The notes: a model not told the origin generated them from the sequence alone. DNA of 64,000 nucleotides from an uncultured Collinsella sp. (GCA_902492755.1 CABUNB010000001.1:1-64000); one strand, 5' to 3'. Shown: positions 24,635 to 33,298, counted from the stretch's first letter. Numbers and translations: made by a program.

Positions 24635-26434
24635 TCACTCACCCGCCCTCGGCATCAAGACGATCATGCGCAGCTGGCCGGGCTCGCCCTCAAGGCGGTA
24701 TGCCACGTTGCGCCCTTGCAGAGCGCTTTCGAGCTCTTGCGCAGCGGGCGTCTGCGAAAGATCTTCATCATCGTTGGAAAAAAGCGTGGCGCGCAGCTCG
24801 ACACTGCACCGGTCATGGTCGCCCAAGTGATACATAAGCGCCGGATGATCGGTGGTGTAGGCAAAAAACGCAAAGTCATACACGCAGTCGTACAGGGCGC
24901 TTACCGTACTGGCGTGCATCGGGCGCCGTATGGCGATAATCGAGGCGCAATCGACATCGATGGTGCGCAGGTCGCTTGCGAGCTCATTGGCAATGAGTTG
25001 AATGCGGTCGCGATCAAAACCGCTCTCCCCGTGCTGCGCCAACGTGAGCGACCCTTTGCGCTTGCAATAGGCGACGAGCATCTTGGCGCGCTGCAGCATG
25101 CGGTAACGCTCGTGTGAAGACGCCTCGTCGGTCACCGGTGGCAGCGAGCTCAGCAGGTCGTACATCTCTTCGAACGCGCTGGCAAGCGCCTGGTCCACGT
25201 CTTGGACTAGCAAGGTCTCGGCCTCTTGATCTGCCAGATGCGTCTTAAGATCGTAGTCGGCCGTGAGCAGCTCATTTTGGCGCTGCAGCTCCATGCGACG
25301 ATGTGCCAGTTCACGGTTAAGCTCGTTGAGCTCCGACACGTCTTGGGCAAGCAGGGCCGATCCGCCCAGCAGTGGAAAGGCGCGATACATTACATCAGGA
25401 TCGGACGCCACGGCAAAGGCGTGAGCGTGCCCGTGCTCTTGGACCCGCAACTCCTCACGCACGCCTACCGGCATTGGCTTTGACACCGGCGTGACATAGA
25501 CTTCCTGCAGGTCACGCGTTAGAACTTTGAGGTCAAGCGGCAAGGTGCCGAAAATACCGGCGATATCGTGGTACGACGGGATGACACCGCAATCGAGGCA
25601 GATTTCCATCGCCACCACGCACAGGACGCAGTAGACAAGTGAAAAATTAAGCCTCCATGCCCAGGGCACGCGCAGAGCATACGAGATGGCAAAGAACGCA
25701 CCACCCAACAAAACAAGCGCCGCCGTGCCCGAGAAACGTTGGATGCGAAAGGACGAGGACCGGCCCACCAGGATAAAAAAGGCCACGAAGTTAAAGGCCG
25801 TCCACACTAAGACGGCGAAATAGCCCCAGCCGTACGTGTAATCGTTGCTCCAGGTGTCGCTTGCACGGTCAAAGTGGAATACCTGCCGGTGGAAATCGTT
25901 GGTGAGCACAAAACCGATAAGTAGGATGGCCACGACCCACAAGATGCTGCGATAGCGACGGCCCGCACGGTGTTGTTCCAGCCCCGCAAGGCGCAGGCCG
26001 CACAGCTGGTAGAGCAGCGGAATGAGCGTCATGGGCACGTAGTACAGGTACCACAGCACGGTGGCATAGAACGGTGTGAACGACTTGTATTTGAGGATGA
26101 CCTCAATCATCCAGAGGGCGCAGATGGTGGCGACGGCAACAAGGCGGCGGCGCAACACATAGTCCAAACAGCGTAGATAGACCGATACGCCCCAGATCGA
26201 AAATATAATTGCGGCGACAAGCAACGGGAGAGAGCTCGAGTGGACGAGCGCATCCACGACCTCTTCGGACACCTCGCTATAGGCGGGCACGGCGTTGGAA
26301 AGCTTGGGGTCGGAGGCAAACAGCGCCGGCAAGACTGCCAAAAGCATGAGGAACAGCACGGTGATGGCGCCGGCGATAGCAAAGACGCGGTGACGGTACA
26401 CCTGATGTGTTATGCCAACAAGGAATCGCGGCAT
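24635..26434 (-). CDS. Membrane protein resembling a degenerate histidine kinase
   Basis: A protein of about 599 aa, co-transcribed with the two-component pair. About ten hydrophobic segments resembling a 7TM kinase sensor (for example FTPFYATVLWYLYYVPMTLIPLLY is a membrane stretch at about 105-130; only its type matters) precede a cytosolic region with a coiled coil (ELNRELAHRRMELQRQNELL) and a C-terminal alpha/beta domain. I find no phospho-His box and no clear N, G1 or G2 boxes, so an ATPase function is doubtful. It may sense the signal and modulate the neighbouring kinase. Start uncertain: ATG at 26434 is preferred, ATG at 26518 is in frame, and neither has a strong RBS. Confidence 0.7.
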   Translation of the reverse strand: MPRFLVGITHQVYRHRVFAIAGAITVLFLMLLAVLPALFASDPKLSNAVPAYSEVSEEVVDALVHSSSLPLLVAAIIFSIWGVSVYLRCLDYVLRRRLVAVATICALWMIEVILKYKSFTPFYATVLWYLYYVPMTLIPLLYQLCGLRLAGLEQHRAGRRYRSILWVVAILLIGFVLTNDFHRQVFHFDRASDTWSNDYTYGWGYFAVLVWTAFNFVAFFILVGRSSSFRIQRFSGTAALVLLGGAFFAISYALRVPWAWRLNFSLVYCVLCVVAMEICLDCGVIPSYHDIAGIFGTLPLDLKVLTRDLQEVYVTPVSKPMPVGVREELRVQEHGHAHAFAVASDPDVMYRAFPLLGGSALLAQDVSELNELNRELAHRRMELQRQNELLTADYDLKTHLADQEAETLLVQDVDQALASAFEEMYDLLSSLPPVTDEASSHERYRMLQRAKMLVAYCKRKGSLTLAQHGESGFDRDRIQLIANELASDLRTIDVDCASIIAIRRPMHASTVSALYDCVYDFAFFAYTTDHPALMYHLGDHDRCSVELRATLFSNDDEDLSQTPAAQELESALQGRNVAYRLEGEPGQLRMIVLMPRAGE

Positions 26435-26600
26435 GGCGAAAAGCCTGCCGCCCCTGGGATCCGCCACGGGTGCGGATCGGGCGGTCGCATGACCGATATG
26501 TCGCTCGCGGGTACCCATAGTGCTTTTAGTGTACCGACAGGCAGGCTCAAAAAGCGGGCCACATGTCCCAAAATCCGCCGACGGCGAGGGACGTCGCCAG

Positions 26601-26774
26601 CGACTAGTCGTTTAAGAACGTCCCCAATGACTAAGACAAAACGAGCGAGGATTTTTGGACGCCCAAATGGCGAGAGTGGATAATCTCCCACTTTGAGCCC
26701 ACAAACAGGCTAAAAACGGGAGATTATCCACTCTCATTCTGCGGGCACTCATTTAAGTACGTCCCCAATGAGTG
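26601..26774. repeat. Composite intergenic repeat, copy 3
   Basis: It begins with GACTAGTCGTTTAAGAACGT, includes GAGCGAGGATTTTTGGAC as in copy 2, has the 18-bp-arm hairpin at 26672-26735 and ends with a GTCCCCAATGAGTG unit. It fills the gap between the membrane kinase-like gene and the GH1 terminator; no gene is seen there. Confidence 0.8.
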
Positions 26775-26791
26775 CTTTCACTTCTTTTAAC

Positions 26792-26830
26792 AAAACGCCC
26801 GGCGGGCATAAGCTGCTCGCCGGGCGTTTT
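26792..26830 (-). terminator. Rho-independent terminator of the GH1 gene
   Basis: AAAACGCCCGGCG and CGCCGGGCGTTTT pair over 13 bp with a 12-nt loop, with T runs on both sides, about 30 bp beyond the 6-phospho-beta-glucosidase stop codon. Confidence 0.85.
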
Positions 26831-26860
26831 GGTTAGGAAGCTGTGGTTGTTGGGAAAGCC

Positions 26861-28291
26861 TTAGGCCAGGTCCTCGCCGTTCGTCTCGATAACGTGTTTG
26901 TACCAGTCGAAGCTCTTCTTCTTGGAACGCTTGAGGGTGCCGTTGCCGGCGTCGTCGCGGTCCACGTAGATGAAGCCGTAGCGCTTGGACATCTCGCCCG
27001 TGCCGGCCGAGACCAGGTCGATCGGGCCCCAGGTGGTGTAGCCCAGCAGGTCGACGCCGTCCTCGGTCACCGCGTCGCGCATCGCGGCGATGTGCTGGCG
27101 CAGGTAGTCGATGCGGTAGTCGTCGTTGATAGAGCCGTCCTCCTCGACAACGTCCTTGGCGCCCAGACCGTTCTCGACCACGAACAGTGGCTTCTGATAG
27201 CGGTCGTACAGGTCGTTGAGGGTGATACGGAAGCCCAGCGGATCGATGGCCCAGCCCCACTGGCTCTGCTGCAGGTAGGGGTTCTTAGCACCGGCGAAGG
27301 CGTTGCCCTGGGTGCGCTCGACCTCGGGGTTGTCGGCACCGGCGGAGCAACGGGTGCTGTAGTAGCTAAAGCTGATGAAGTCGACGGTGTTGTCGGCCAG
27401 AATCTCGCGGTCCTCGTCGGTTATGCCCACATCGATGCCCAGACGCTCGAGCTTCTTGACGGCATAAGCCGGGTAATAGCCGCGGCTCTGGACGTCGACG
27501 AAGAAGTAGTTGTCTTGGTTGTCGAGCTGTGCCTGGCGCACGTCGCCCGGACGGCAGCTGTAGGGGTAGTAGCTACCGGCGGCGAGCATGCAGCCGATCT
27601 TGACCTCGGGGTCGATCTCGTGGGCGATCTTGGTAGCCCAAGCGCTGGCGACGAGCTCGTTGTGGGCAGCCAGGTACTCGACGGCCTCCTTGTTCTCGCC
27701 CTCCTCAAAGACCAGGCCAGCGCCCATAAACGGCAGGTGCAGGATCATGTTGATCTCGTTAAAGGTGAGCCAGTACTTCACCAGGCCCTTGTAGCGGGTG
27801 AAGATCGTGGTCGCGAGGTTCTTGTAGAAGTCAATGAGCTTGCGGTTGCGCCAGCCGCCGTACTCCTTGATGAGGTGGATGGGGCAGTCGAAGTGCGTGA
27901 TGGTCACGAGCGGCTCGATGCCATGCTTCTGGCACTCGCGGAACACGTCCTCGTAAAAGGCCAGGCCGGCCTCGTTGGGCTCGGTCTCATCGCCGTTGGG
28001 GAAGATGCGGGTCCAGGCCAGGCTCATGCGGAAGGTCTTAAAGCCCATCTCGGCAAAGAGGGCGATGTCCTCCTTGTAGTGATGGTAAAAATCGATGCCG
28101 GTCTGCGCGGGATAGTAGTAGCCATCCTCAAAGTCGAGCATCTTGCGCTGGCCGGAGACCACCGCGTAGCGCTCGGGGCCGTGCGGAGCCACGTCCACGT
28201 TGGCCAGGCCGCGGCCGTCCACGTTGTAGGCGCCCTCGCACTGGTTGGCAGCCGTCGCGCCGCCCCACAGGAAGTCATTACGGAAAGCCAT
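26861..28291 (-). CDS. 6-phospho-beta-glucosidase (GH1)
   Basis: A 476-aa cytoplasmic GH1 enzyme that hydrolyses PTS-phosphorylated beta-glucosides to glucose 6-phosphate and aglycone. The acid/base Glu is in WLTFNE (residue 179) and the nucleophile Glu in VVENGLG (residue 373). The C-terminal DLVSAGTGEMSKRYGFIYV carries the Ser-Lys-Tyr residues that bind the 6-phosphate and separates it from non-phospho glucosidases. AAAGGA lies 7 nt before the ATG. It belongs with the beta-glucoside PTS and antiterminator at 31.9-34.2 kb, but an ATPase cassette now lies between. Confidence 0.93.
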   Translation of the reverse strand: MAFRNDFLWGGATAANQCEGAYNVDGRGLANVDVAPHGPERYAVVSGQRKMLDFEDGYYYPAQTGIDFYHHYKEDIALFAEMGFKTFRMSLAWTRIFPNGDETEPNEAGLAFYEDVFRECQKHGIEPLVTITHFDCPIHLIKEYGGWRNRKLIDFYKNLATTIFTRYKGLVKYWLTFNEINMILHLPFMGAGLVFEEGENKEAVEYLAAHNELVASAWATKIAHEIDPEVKIGCMLAAGSYYPYSCRPGDVRQAQLDNQDNYFFVDVQSRGYYPAYAVKKLERLGIDVGITDEDREILADNTVDFISFSYYSTRCSAGADNPEVERTQGNAFAGAKNPYLQQSQWGWAIDPLGFRITLNDLYDRYQKPLFVVENGLGAKDVVEEDGSINDDYRIDYLRQHIAAMRDAVTEDGVDLLGYTTWGPIDLVSAGTGEMSKRYGFIYVDRDDAGNGTLKRSKKKSFDWYKHVIETNGEDLA

Positions 28292-28434
28292 GCATCGATC
28301 CTTTCATACGCTGCTTGTCGTGGTTTCAGTATCCCCGTAAACGGGGTCCCGCTCAACGGCAGCGACGCAGGTCGACACTTCTTTTCGCACGCAGACGCCC
28401 AGCGACCGCCCGCGCCTGACACTTTCTGATACCC

Positions 28435-28470
28435 AACCACCACGAAGGGGACAGGCACCTTTGTGGTGGT
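28435..28470. repeat. ACCACCAC hairpin repeat, copy 4
   Basis: AACCACCACGAAGG and CCTTTGTGGTGGT pair with one G-T step. It is the first module of the left flanking repeat of the ATPase cassette. There is no T tract on either side. Confidence 0.65.
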
Positions 28471-28503
28471 CTCATCAGTTGCGGTGGTGAGCCGCGCTGG
28501 TTC

Positions 28504-28639
28504 ATCTCGATCTGTAACAGATAGACCGTTAAAACCGAGCCCGGTGTTACAGATCGAGATTTTCGGGCAGCCCCTGCAGTTTGTCTCGTTCTGTAACAGA
28601 TAGAGACGATTTTGCCTGCTAGATGTTACAGATTGAGAC
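28504..28639. repeat. Tandem TGTAACA hairpins, left copy
   Basis: There are two adjacent hairpins. The first (28504-28560) has arms ATCTCGATCTGTAACA and its perfect complement; the second (28583-28639) has GTCTCGTTCTGTAACA with TGTTACAGATTGAGAC. They match the pair at 29926-30062 in order and spacing, with compensatory base changes in the stems. They form part of the 475-bp gap 28292-28766. Confidence 0.8.
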
Positions 28640-28647
28640 GGGATCTC

Positions 28648-28725
28648 TTAGTCCACGGTGATGTCGAGATTCTTGCCAACGAAGCCGACGTAGTACCCTT
28701 GGCCAGCAGGCAATTTGACTGAATA
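28648..28725 (-). pseudogene. C-terminal fragment of a DUF4867 gene
   Basis: Reading on the minus strand, about 25 codons end in VGFVGKNLDITVD plus TAA. The intact DUF4867 protein encoded at 30071-30715 ends VGLTGKNLDITVD. The fragment has no start and fades into the A-rich tract before the ATPase gene. It is the last module of the left flanking repeat. Confidence 0.75.
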
Positions 28726-28766
28726 GGAAAAAAAGGAAAAAATAGGAAAAAAAGGAAAGGAGACTC

Positions 28767-29873
28767 ATGACTGAAACCATCTTCTCCCCCTCATTTGGAA
28801 ATCGCCCGTCCTATCTGGTGGGACGCGGGAGCGTGATTTCGACATTCATCTCCGGCCTTGAACAGGAGCCGGGCAATCGAGACCGCGCCATGCTCATGCT
28901 CGGCCAGCGAGGCAGCGGCAAGACGGTTCTCCTGTGGGAGCTCGCCGACCGCGCCCGCAAGCTCGGCTTCGTCGTCGCCACGCCCACCGTAGCCTCCGAG
29001 GACATGCTCGAGCGTATCGTTGAAAAAATCCAAGAGGCGGGCGAGCCTTACGTCAGCAAACGCCACCTTCCCAAGCTTACGGGCGGCAGCTTGAGCGTCT
29101 TCGGTTTCTCGGCCGGCCTTGAGTTCACACGCGATGTGCAGGAAACCAAGAGCTTCCAGTTCAAGCTCACGCAGCTGGCGCGCAAATTGACCGAGCAAGG
29201 ACACGGCATCCTCATCCTTATCGATGAACTCCAGGCCAATTCGCCCGAGATCAGACAACTCGTCACCGCCTATCAAGAACTCGTCGGCGAGGGACTCAAC
29301 GTCGCGCTCGTCATGGCGGGCCTTCCGGGAGCGGTCTCGGCGACGCTCAATGACCGCGTGCTGACGTTTCTTAACCGCGCGCGCAAAGTCACACTCGAAC
29401 CGCTTTCAGTCGGAGATGTCGATACCTACTATCAGCGAGCTTTCGAAGAGCTCGGCCTTGATATCCCAGGCGATCTTCGGCTGGATGCCGCTCGCGCAAC
29501 CCAGGGTTCACCCTACATGTTGCAGCTCATCGGCTACAACATCGCCAATCGTTGCCAGGCAGGAGAGTGCGTAACGCAAGAGCAGGTCGACGGAGCCATC
29601 GAGGCGTCAAAAGTAGATTTCGAAAACGATGTGTGCGAGACGACGCTCGCCGCACTGTCGGACCAAGACGTTGCGTTTCTCGCCGCAATGGCAGATGACG
29701 AAGATACCGTGTCACGCATTTCTGATGTAGCCGAGCGCATGTCGGTCACACCCGACTACGCCCAAAAATATCGCCGACGCCTCATCGACGCCGGCGTAAT
29801 CGAACAGGCCCGCCGCGGTTACGTACGCTTTGCTGTTCCCTATATGCTCGACTACCTGCGAAGTCAGCTGTAG
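28767..29873 (+). CDS. AAA-family ATPase with C-terminal winged helix
   Basis: A 368-aa P-loop ATPase of the archaeal-type/ORC-Cdc6-like group often labelled only 'ATP-binding protein'. Walker A GQRGSGKT is at residues 46-53, Walker B ILILIDELQ near 148-156, a sensor-like VMAGLPGAVS follows, and a winged-helix DNA-binding tail ends the protein (VAERMSVTPDYAQKYRRRLIDAGVIE, about 325-350 in part). AAGGAG precedes the ATG within an A/G-only tract. Its strand is opposite to both neighbours, and the gene sits between direct repeats of about 200 bp. Its target is unknown: DNA-binding switch, plasmid/mobile-element partner or stress protein are possible. Confidence 0.85.
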   Translation: MTETIFSPSFGNRPSYLVGRGSVISTFISGLEQEPGNRDRAMLMLGQRGSGKTVLLWELADRARKLGFVVATPTVASEDMLERIVEKIQEAGEPYVSKRHLPKLTGGSLSVFGFSAGLEFTRDVQETKSFQFKLTQLARKLTEQGHGILILIDELQANSPEIRQLVTAYQELVGEGLNVALVMAGLPGAVSATLNDRVLTFLNRARKVTLEPLSVGDVDTYYQRAFEELGLDIPGDLRLDAARATQGSPYMLQLIGYNIANRCQAGECVTQEQVDGAIEASKVDFENDVCETTLAALSDQDVAFLAAMADDEDTVSRISDVAERMSVTPDYAQKYRRRLIDAGVIEQARRGYVRFAVPYMLDYLRSQL

Positions 29874-29875
29874 AA

Positions 29876-29913
29876 AAAACCACCACAAAGGCGCCTGTCC
29901 CCTTCGTGGTGGT
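29876..29913. repeat. ACCACCAC hairpin repeat, copy 5
   Basis: AAACCACCACAAAGG pairs with CCTTCGTGGTGGT. It starts right after the ATPase stop. The minus strand has a run of six T after the stem, so it can end leftward transcripts from the DUF4867 gene; on the plus strand the T tract is missing. Confidence 0.65.
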
Positions 29914-29925
29914 CTGGGCCAGTTT

Positions 29926-30062
29926 GTCTCGATCTGTAACAGTTAGGCCGGCAAGACCGGGCTTGGTGTTACAGATCGAGATTTTTCGGTCGCCCCCTGC
30001 GATTTGTCTAAATCTGTAACAGATAGAGGCGATTTAGCCTGCTAGATGTTACAGATTTAGAC
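29926..30062. repeat. Tandem TGTAACA hairpins, right copy
   Basis: The hairpins are at 29926-29982 (arms TCTCGATCTGTAACA) and 30006-30062 (arms GTCTAAATCTGTAACA with TGTTACAGATTTAGAC). Compared with the left copy the second stem has changed on both strands and kept its pairing. It ends 9 bp before the DUF4867 stop codon. Confidence 0.8.
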
Positions 30063-30070
30063 AGAAGACT

Positions 30071-30715
30071 CTAGTCCACGGTGATGTCGAGGTTTTTGCC
30101 GGTGAGGCCTACGTAGCCGCCCTCAGCTGCCTTGGGGCTGTCGGCGTGGCAGAGGACCCACTTGTCGGCCTTCCAGTAGCAGTAGCTGTCGCCGGCGGCA
30201 GGCATGTCGGCCGCAGCCTCGGGGCGCGGGCCATTGGTGCCTGCCGGCAGCGCCACCATCACCTGGAAGCCGCCGTCGTCGACCATGCAGGGCGTGTAGT
30301 GGAGCGTCGTGGCATAGACCTCGACGAGCGTGCCGGCGGGTGCGCGGAAGGCCTTGACCTGCGCGGTGTCGAGCTTGCCGTCGACGATCTGCTCACGCTT
30401 GGCCAGCAGCAGGATAAAGTCGCGGGCACCCAGGTTGAACTCGCTGGCGCGGTGATACTCCAGGCAGTTGAGCTGCGTGTTGTGGCCGTTGCACCAGCCC
30501 AGCTGGAAGGGACGGCCGCCGTACATGAGCAGACCGAGCGTGTCGGTGCCCTCGACCTGCTCGAGCTCGGGCGCGGAGGCCACGTACTTGCTGCCCTCGG
30601 GAATGGGTGTGGCGGAAAGCGCCTCGACAAGCGAGGCGGTCAGGCTGGAGGGAACGTCGTCCCACACGCGACCGTAGGGTTTGAACTCGGGATCGTTGAC
30701 AGAGTAGATATGCAT
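30071..30715 (-). CDS. DUF4867 family protein
   Basis: A 214-aa cytoplasmic protein of the DUF4867 family, a cupin-like beta fold seen in sugar-utilisation clusters and of unproven function. Conserved-looking parts are SVNDPEFKPYGRV at the N-terminus, GGRPFQLGWCNGHNTQLN with potential metal ligands, CLEYHRASEFNLG and VEVYATTLHYTPC. ATG 30715 has AGGAG 7 nt upstream; an in-frame extension upstream reads into the intergenic region. It follows the esterase gene on the same strand. A fragment of a second copy lies at 28648. Confidence 0.85.
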   Translation of the reverse strand: MHIYSVNDPEFKPYGRVWDDVPSSLTASLVEALSATPIPEGSKYVASAPELEQVEGTDTLGLLMYGGRPFQLGWCNGHNTQLNCLEYHRASEFNLGARDFILLLAKREQIVDGKLDTAQVKAFRAPAGTLVEVYATTLHYTPCMVDDGGFQVMVALPAGTNGPRPEAAADMPAAGDSYCYWKADKWVLCHADSPKAAEGGYVGLTGKNLDITVD

Positions 30716-30842
30716 GTTCACTCCTGTTCGTTTATGTGACGGTATGAACATTCTAGAACAGTATTCATATTCAGATGCGATCAATGCCACAAACATTGCG
30801 CAGCGGAATTGTCTGGTCGAATAGGCGACATGCAGTTCCTTC

Positions 30843-31823
30843 TTAATCGAGATATTCCCTAAGGAACTCAATTGCGCTCAAACACCAATGGTCGGTTTCC
30901 GGCGCATGGGGCTTCATCAATGCATGCCCTCCCTCTGGATACATAATCTCCTCATGGTGCACCCCGGCCGCATCCAGTGCATCCACCATCTTTCCGAGAT
31001 TGCCGGGCGATACGACATCGTCGTCGGCGCATTGCCAAAGGTACGTCGGCGGATACTGCTCCCACACGTGCTGATCAACGCAGAAGTCATCGATCAGGTC
31101 GCGCCCAGCTCCACCGCATACCGAATCAAGAAATCTTTGGTCCGATACGTCCTCGGATTCATGAAGATCAATCGGCGCATAGCATAAGACCAGGGCTTTG
31201 GGCGGCTCGCATCCGTAAGACGCGAACCCCTTGTTGTCCGTCCCCCACTCGGCAGTCAAATGCGCGCCAGCAGAAAAGCCGATAACCGCATAGCTCTTAG
31301 CGACATCGAATCTCGCTGAATTCTCGAGGACGAAACGGACGGCTCGATTCAGATCGTCGATCGGGCGCGGCATCAGGGGCTCAACCCTCACCCTGTATGA
31401 CAACACGAACACGTTATAGCCCGCGTCGTTGAGCTCAGGGGCAACGGGAAAACCTTCCATTTGGTGACAAACGCTTTGGTAGCCCCCGCCCGAAATCGCG
31501 ATGATGAACGGCGCCCCCCGTCTCCCAGGAAAGAAAAACAGTTTCGTATTGCGTCGAGTCGGGTCACGGATGCAGTCGGCTTCATCCCAAATATCGTAGG
31601 CAACCTGCCGCCCGTCATCCACGAGCTCAACAATCCGGTTCAATCCGCGTAAAACGCGAGCCTCTTCATACGGGTTAGTATCGGAATTCATATGGGCCAC
31701 AATTGGCTTATCCCACATGCGCTCCCAAGTTGAAGGGCGGCAAAGCATAAGATGCTCGCCGAACCCGGCGAACTCAGGGAGGAGCGCGATTTCGCCAAAC
31801 GTCATATCGGCTGTAATTGTCAT
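30843..31823 (-). CDS. Alpha/beta hydrolase (esterase/lipase, BD-FAE-like)
   Basis: A 326-aa cytoplasmic esterase-like hydrolase. The oxyanion motif is FIIAISGGGYQSV (in place of the usual HGGG), the nucleophile elbow is VIGFSAGAH, and DDDVVSP plus GGHALMKPH supply the candidate Asp and His. The family removes acetyl or other acyl groups from carbohydrates. It lies 104 bp after the PTS gene on the same strand, consistent with deacylating imported glycosides. Base composition is lower in G+C than most of the window, as in the next two genes, hinting at transfer of this operon. Confidence 0.85.
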   Translation of the reverse strand: MTITADMTFGEIALLPEFAGFGEHLMLCRPSTWERMWDKPIVAHMNSDTNPYEEARVLRGLNRIVELVDDGRQVAYDIWDEADCIRDPTRRNTKLFFFPGRRGAPFIIAISGGGYQSVCHQMEGFPVAPELNDAGYNVFVLSYRVRVEPLMPRPIDDLNRAVRFVLENSARFDVAKSYAVIGFSAGAHLTAEWGTDNKGFASYGCEPPKALVLCYAPIDLHESEDVSDQRFLDSVCGGAGRDLIDDFCVDQHVWEQYPPTYLWQCADDDVVSPGNLGKMVDALDAAGVHHEEIMYPEGGHALMKPHAPETDHWCLSAIEFLREYLD

Positions 31824-31927
31824 AGCTAGTCACTCCAAAACGAGGGTGGGCCTGCGCTGATCAATCGCAAGCCCACCATATGCAATCTGCTGCGGGGTAT
31901 TCAGCAGCTTACATATCGAATAATTGC

Positions 31928-33298
31928 CTATTCCTCCGACGCATCCGCATCGGGGCGATACATGATGTAGACGAGGACGAAGGTGAGGATAAAACCAACG
32001 ACGTTGCAAAGAATTGCGCCAATGAGGCTATTCATATCACCGGAAGGATTCATGTAACCGGGGAAGCTAAAAATACCGCTCGAGGTCATAACGAACGTGC
32101 GAGTATTGAAGATTGCCGGGATAACGGCACTGATTGCTCCAGAAATCATAGAAGCGATAACGATCTTCTTATGCTCCAAGATGATGCCATACAGAGCCGG
32201 TTCCGTAATTCCGCACAGGCCCGTGATGGCGCAGCTGAACCCAAGGCTCTTTTCGCTCTGATCCTTCGAGCGAAGAGCAAACGCCAGGCAGGCACCGACG
32301 ACGCCCATGCTGCAACAAACAAGTCCAAGGATAGGATCGGAACCGACGGTCATGATGTTGTTGATGGAAATCATGATAAGAGCCCAATGGAGTCCAAGGG
32401 GAATCATAACGAGGCCGAAAATCGGTCCGAGGATAACGCCGCAGAGGATGGGGTTGAACTGGTAGACCGCCAGTACGGCAGTCGCAAGCAAAGAGCTTGC
32501 CTGCTGGATAACGGGACCGATCACAAGGAGCGAGATGGGGGCAGTAATAGCAACCGTCAGGAACGGAACGAGCGCAAATGCCACAGCATCGGGAAGAACC
32601 GCACGCAGTCCTTTATAGAGAACGGATGCAAACCAAGCCGCCACGATAGCAGGGAACACCGTGGAGGAATAGCTCACCATCGTGAACTTCATGCCGAACA
32701 AATCCAATGCATCGCCCGCTCCAGCCGCAGCAACGAAAGTCGGGTAAATCAGGATTGCGCCGAGAACCGCACCGATGTATCGATCGATTCCGAAGAACTG
32801 AGCCGCGGACGACCCAACAAGAACGGGCAGGAAATACATGCACGCATTTCCCATGCCGTACAGCAGGGTGTAAATTCCGCTCTCGGTGGAAACAACACCT
32901 GCCGTCGTCAGAATGCTAAGGACGGCGTTTATCATGCCGCACGCGATCAGGGCAGGAAGGACAGGCATCATGACGCCGCTGATGAGCTTCATCAGCTTTC
33001 CCAGAAAGCCCTTGGTCTCCCCCTCGCCAGCCTCGGAATCTCCCGTATCGATCCCAGCTTCTTTGACGACAATTTCATAGACCTTATCGACCTTGGGCCC
33101 CACAATTACTTGGTATTGCCCCGCGGAATGGCGAATGTCGATCACGCCATCGATTGCCTTGACCTTTGCATCGTCTACGATGCTTTCGTCCTTAAGGTTG
33201 AACCTTAAACGAGTCATGCAGTGAGCTACAAATGTAACGTTTTCTGCACCGCCCACCATCTCGAGAATCTCGGCAGCGAGCTTGGTTGTATCTGCCAT
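31928..33298 (-). CDS. PTS transporter, EIIBC components (beta-glucoside type)
   Basis: A 456-aa permease. EIIB (residues 1-85) has the phosphocysteine in FVAHCMTRLRFNLKD; EIIC follows with about ten membrane segments (GMINAVLSILTTAGV, GITEPALYGIIL). There is no EIIA domain. The upstream gene encodes a BglG-family antiterminator and the operon leads to a 6-phospho-beta-glucosidase, so aryl- or alkyl-beta-glucosides are likely substrates. Start 33298 matches the EIIB beginning of the other PTS protein; GGAG lies 11 nt upstream, a rather long spacing. The C-terminus is short and acidic. Confidence 0.92.
   Translation of the reverse strand: MADTTKLAAEILEMVGGAENVTFVAHCMTRLRFNLKDESIVDDAKVKAIDGVIDIRHSAGQYQVIVGPKVDKVYEIVVKEAGIDTGDSEAGEGETKGFLGKLMKLISGVMMPVLPALIACGMINAVLSILTTAGVVSTESGIYTLLYGMGNACMYFLPVLVGSSAAQFFGIDRYIGAVLGAILIYPTFVAAAGAGDALDLFGMKFTMVSYSSTVFPAIVAAWFASVLYKGLRAVLPDAVAFALVPFLTVAITAPISLLVIGPVIQQASSLLATAVLAVYQFNPILCGVILGPIFGLVMIPLGLHWALIMISINNIMTVGSDPILGLVCCSMGVVGACLAFALRSKDQSEKSLGFSCAITGLCGITEPALYGIILEHKKIVIASMISGAISAVIPAIFNTRTFVMTSSGIFSFPGYMNPSGDMNSLIGAILCNVVGFILTFVLVYIMYRPDADASEE

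Noticed and set aside
30716..30871. Extended N-terminus of the DUF4867 protein to 30871
   Set aside because: It would overlap the esterase end and lacks an RBS; AGGAG precedes the ATG at 30715.
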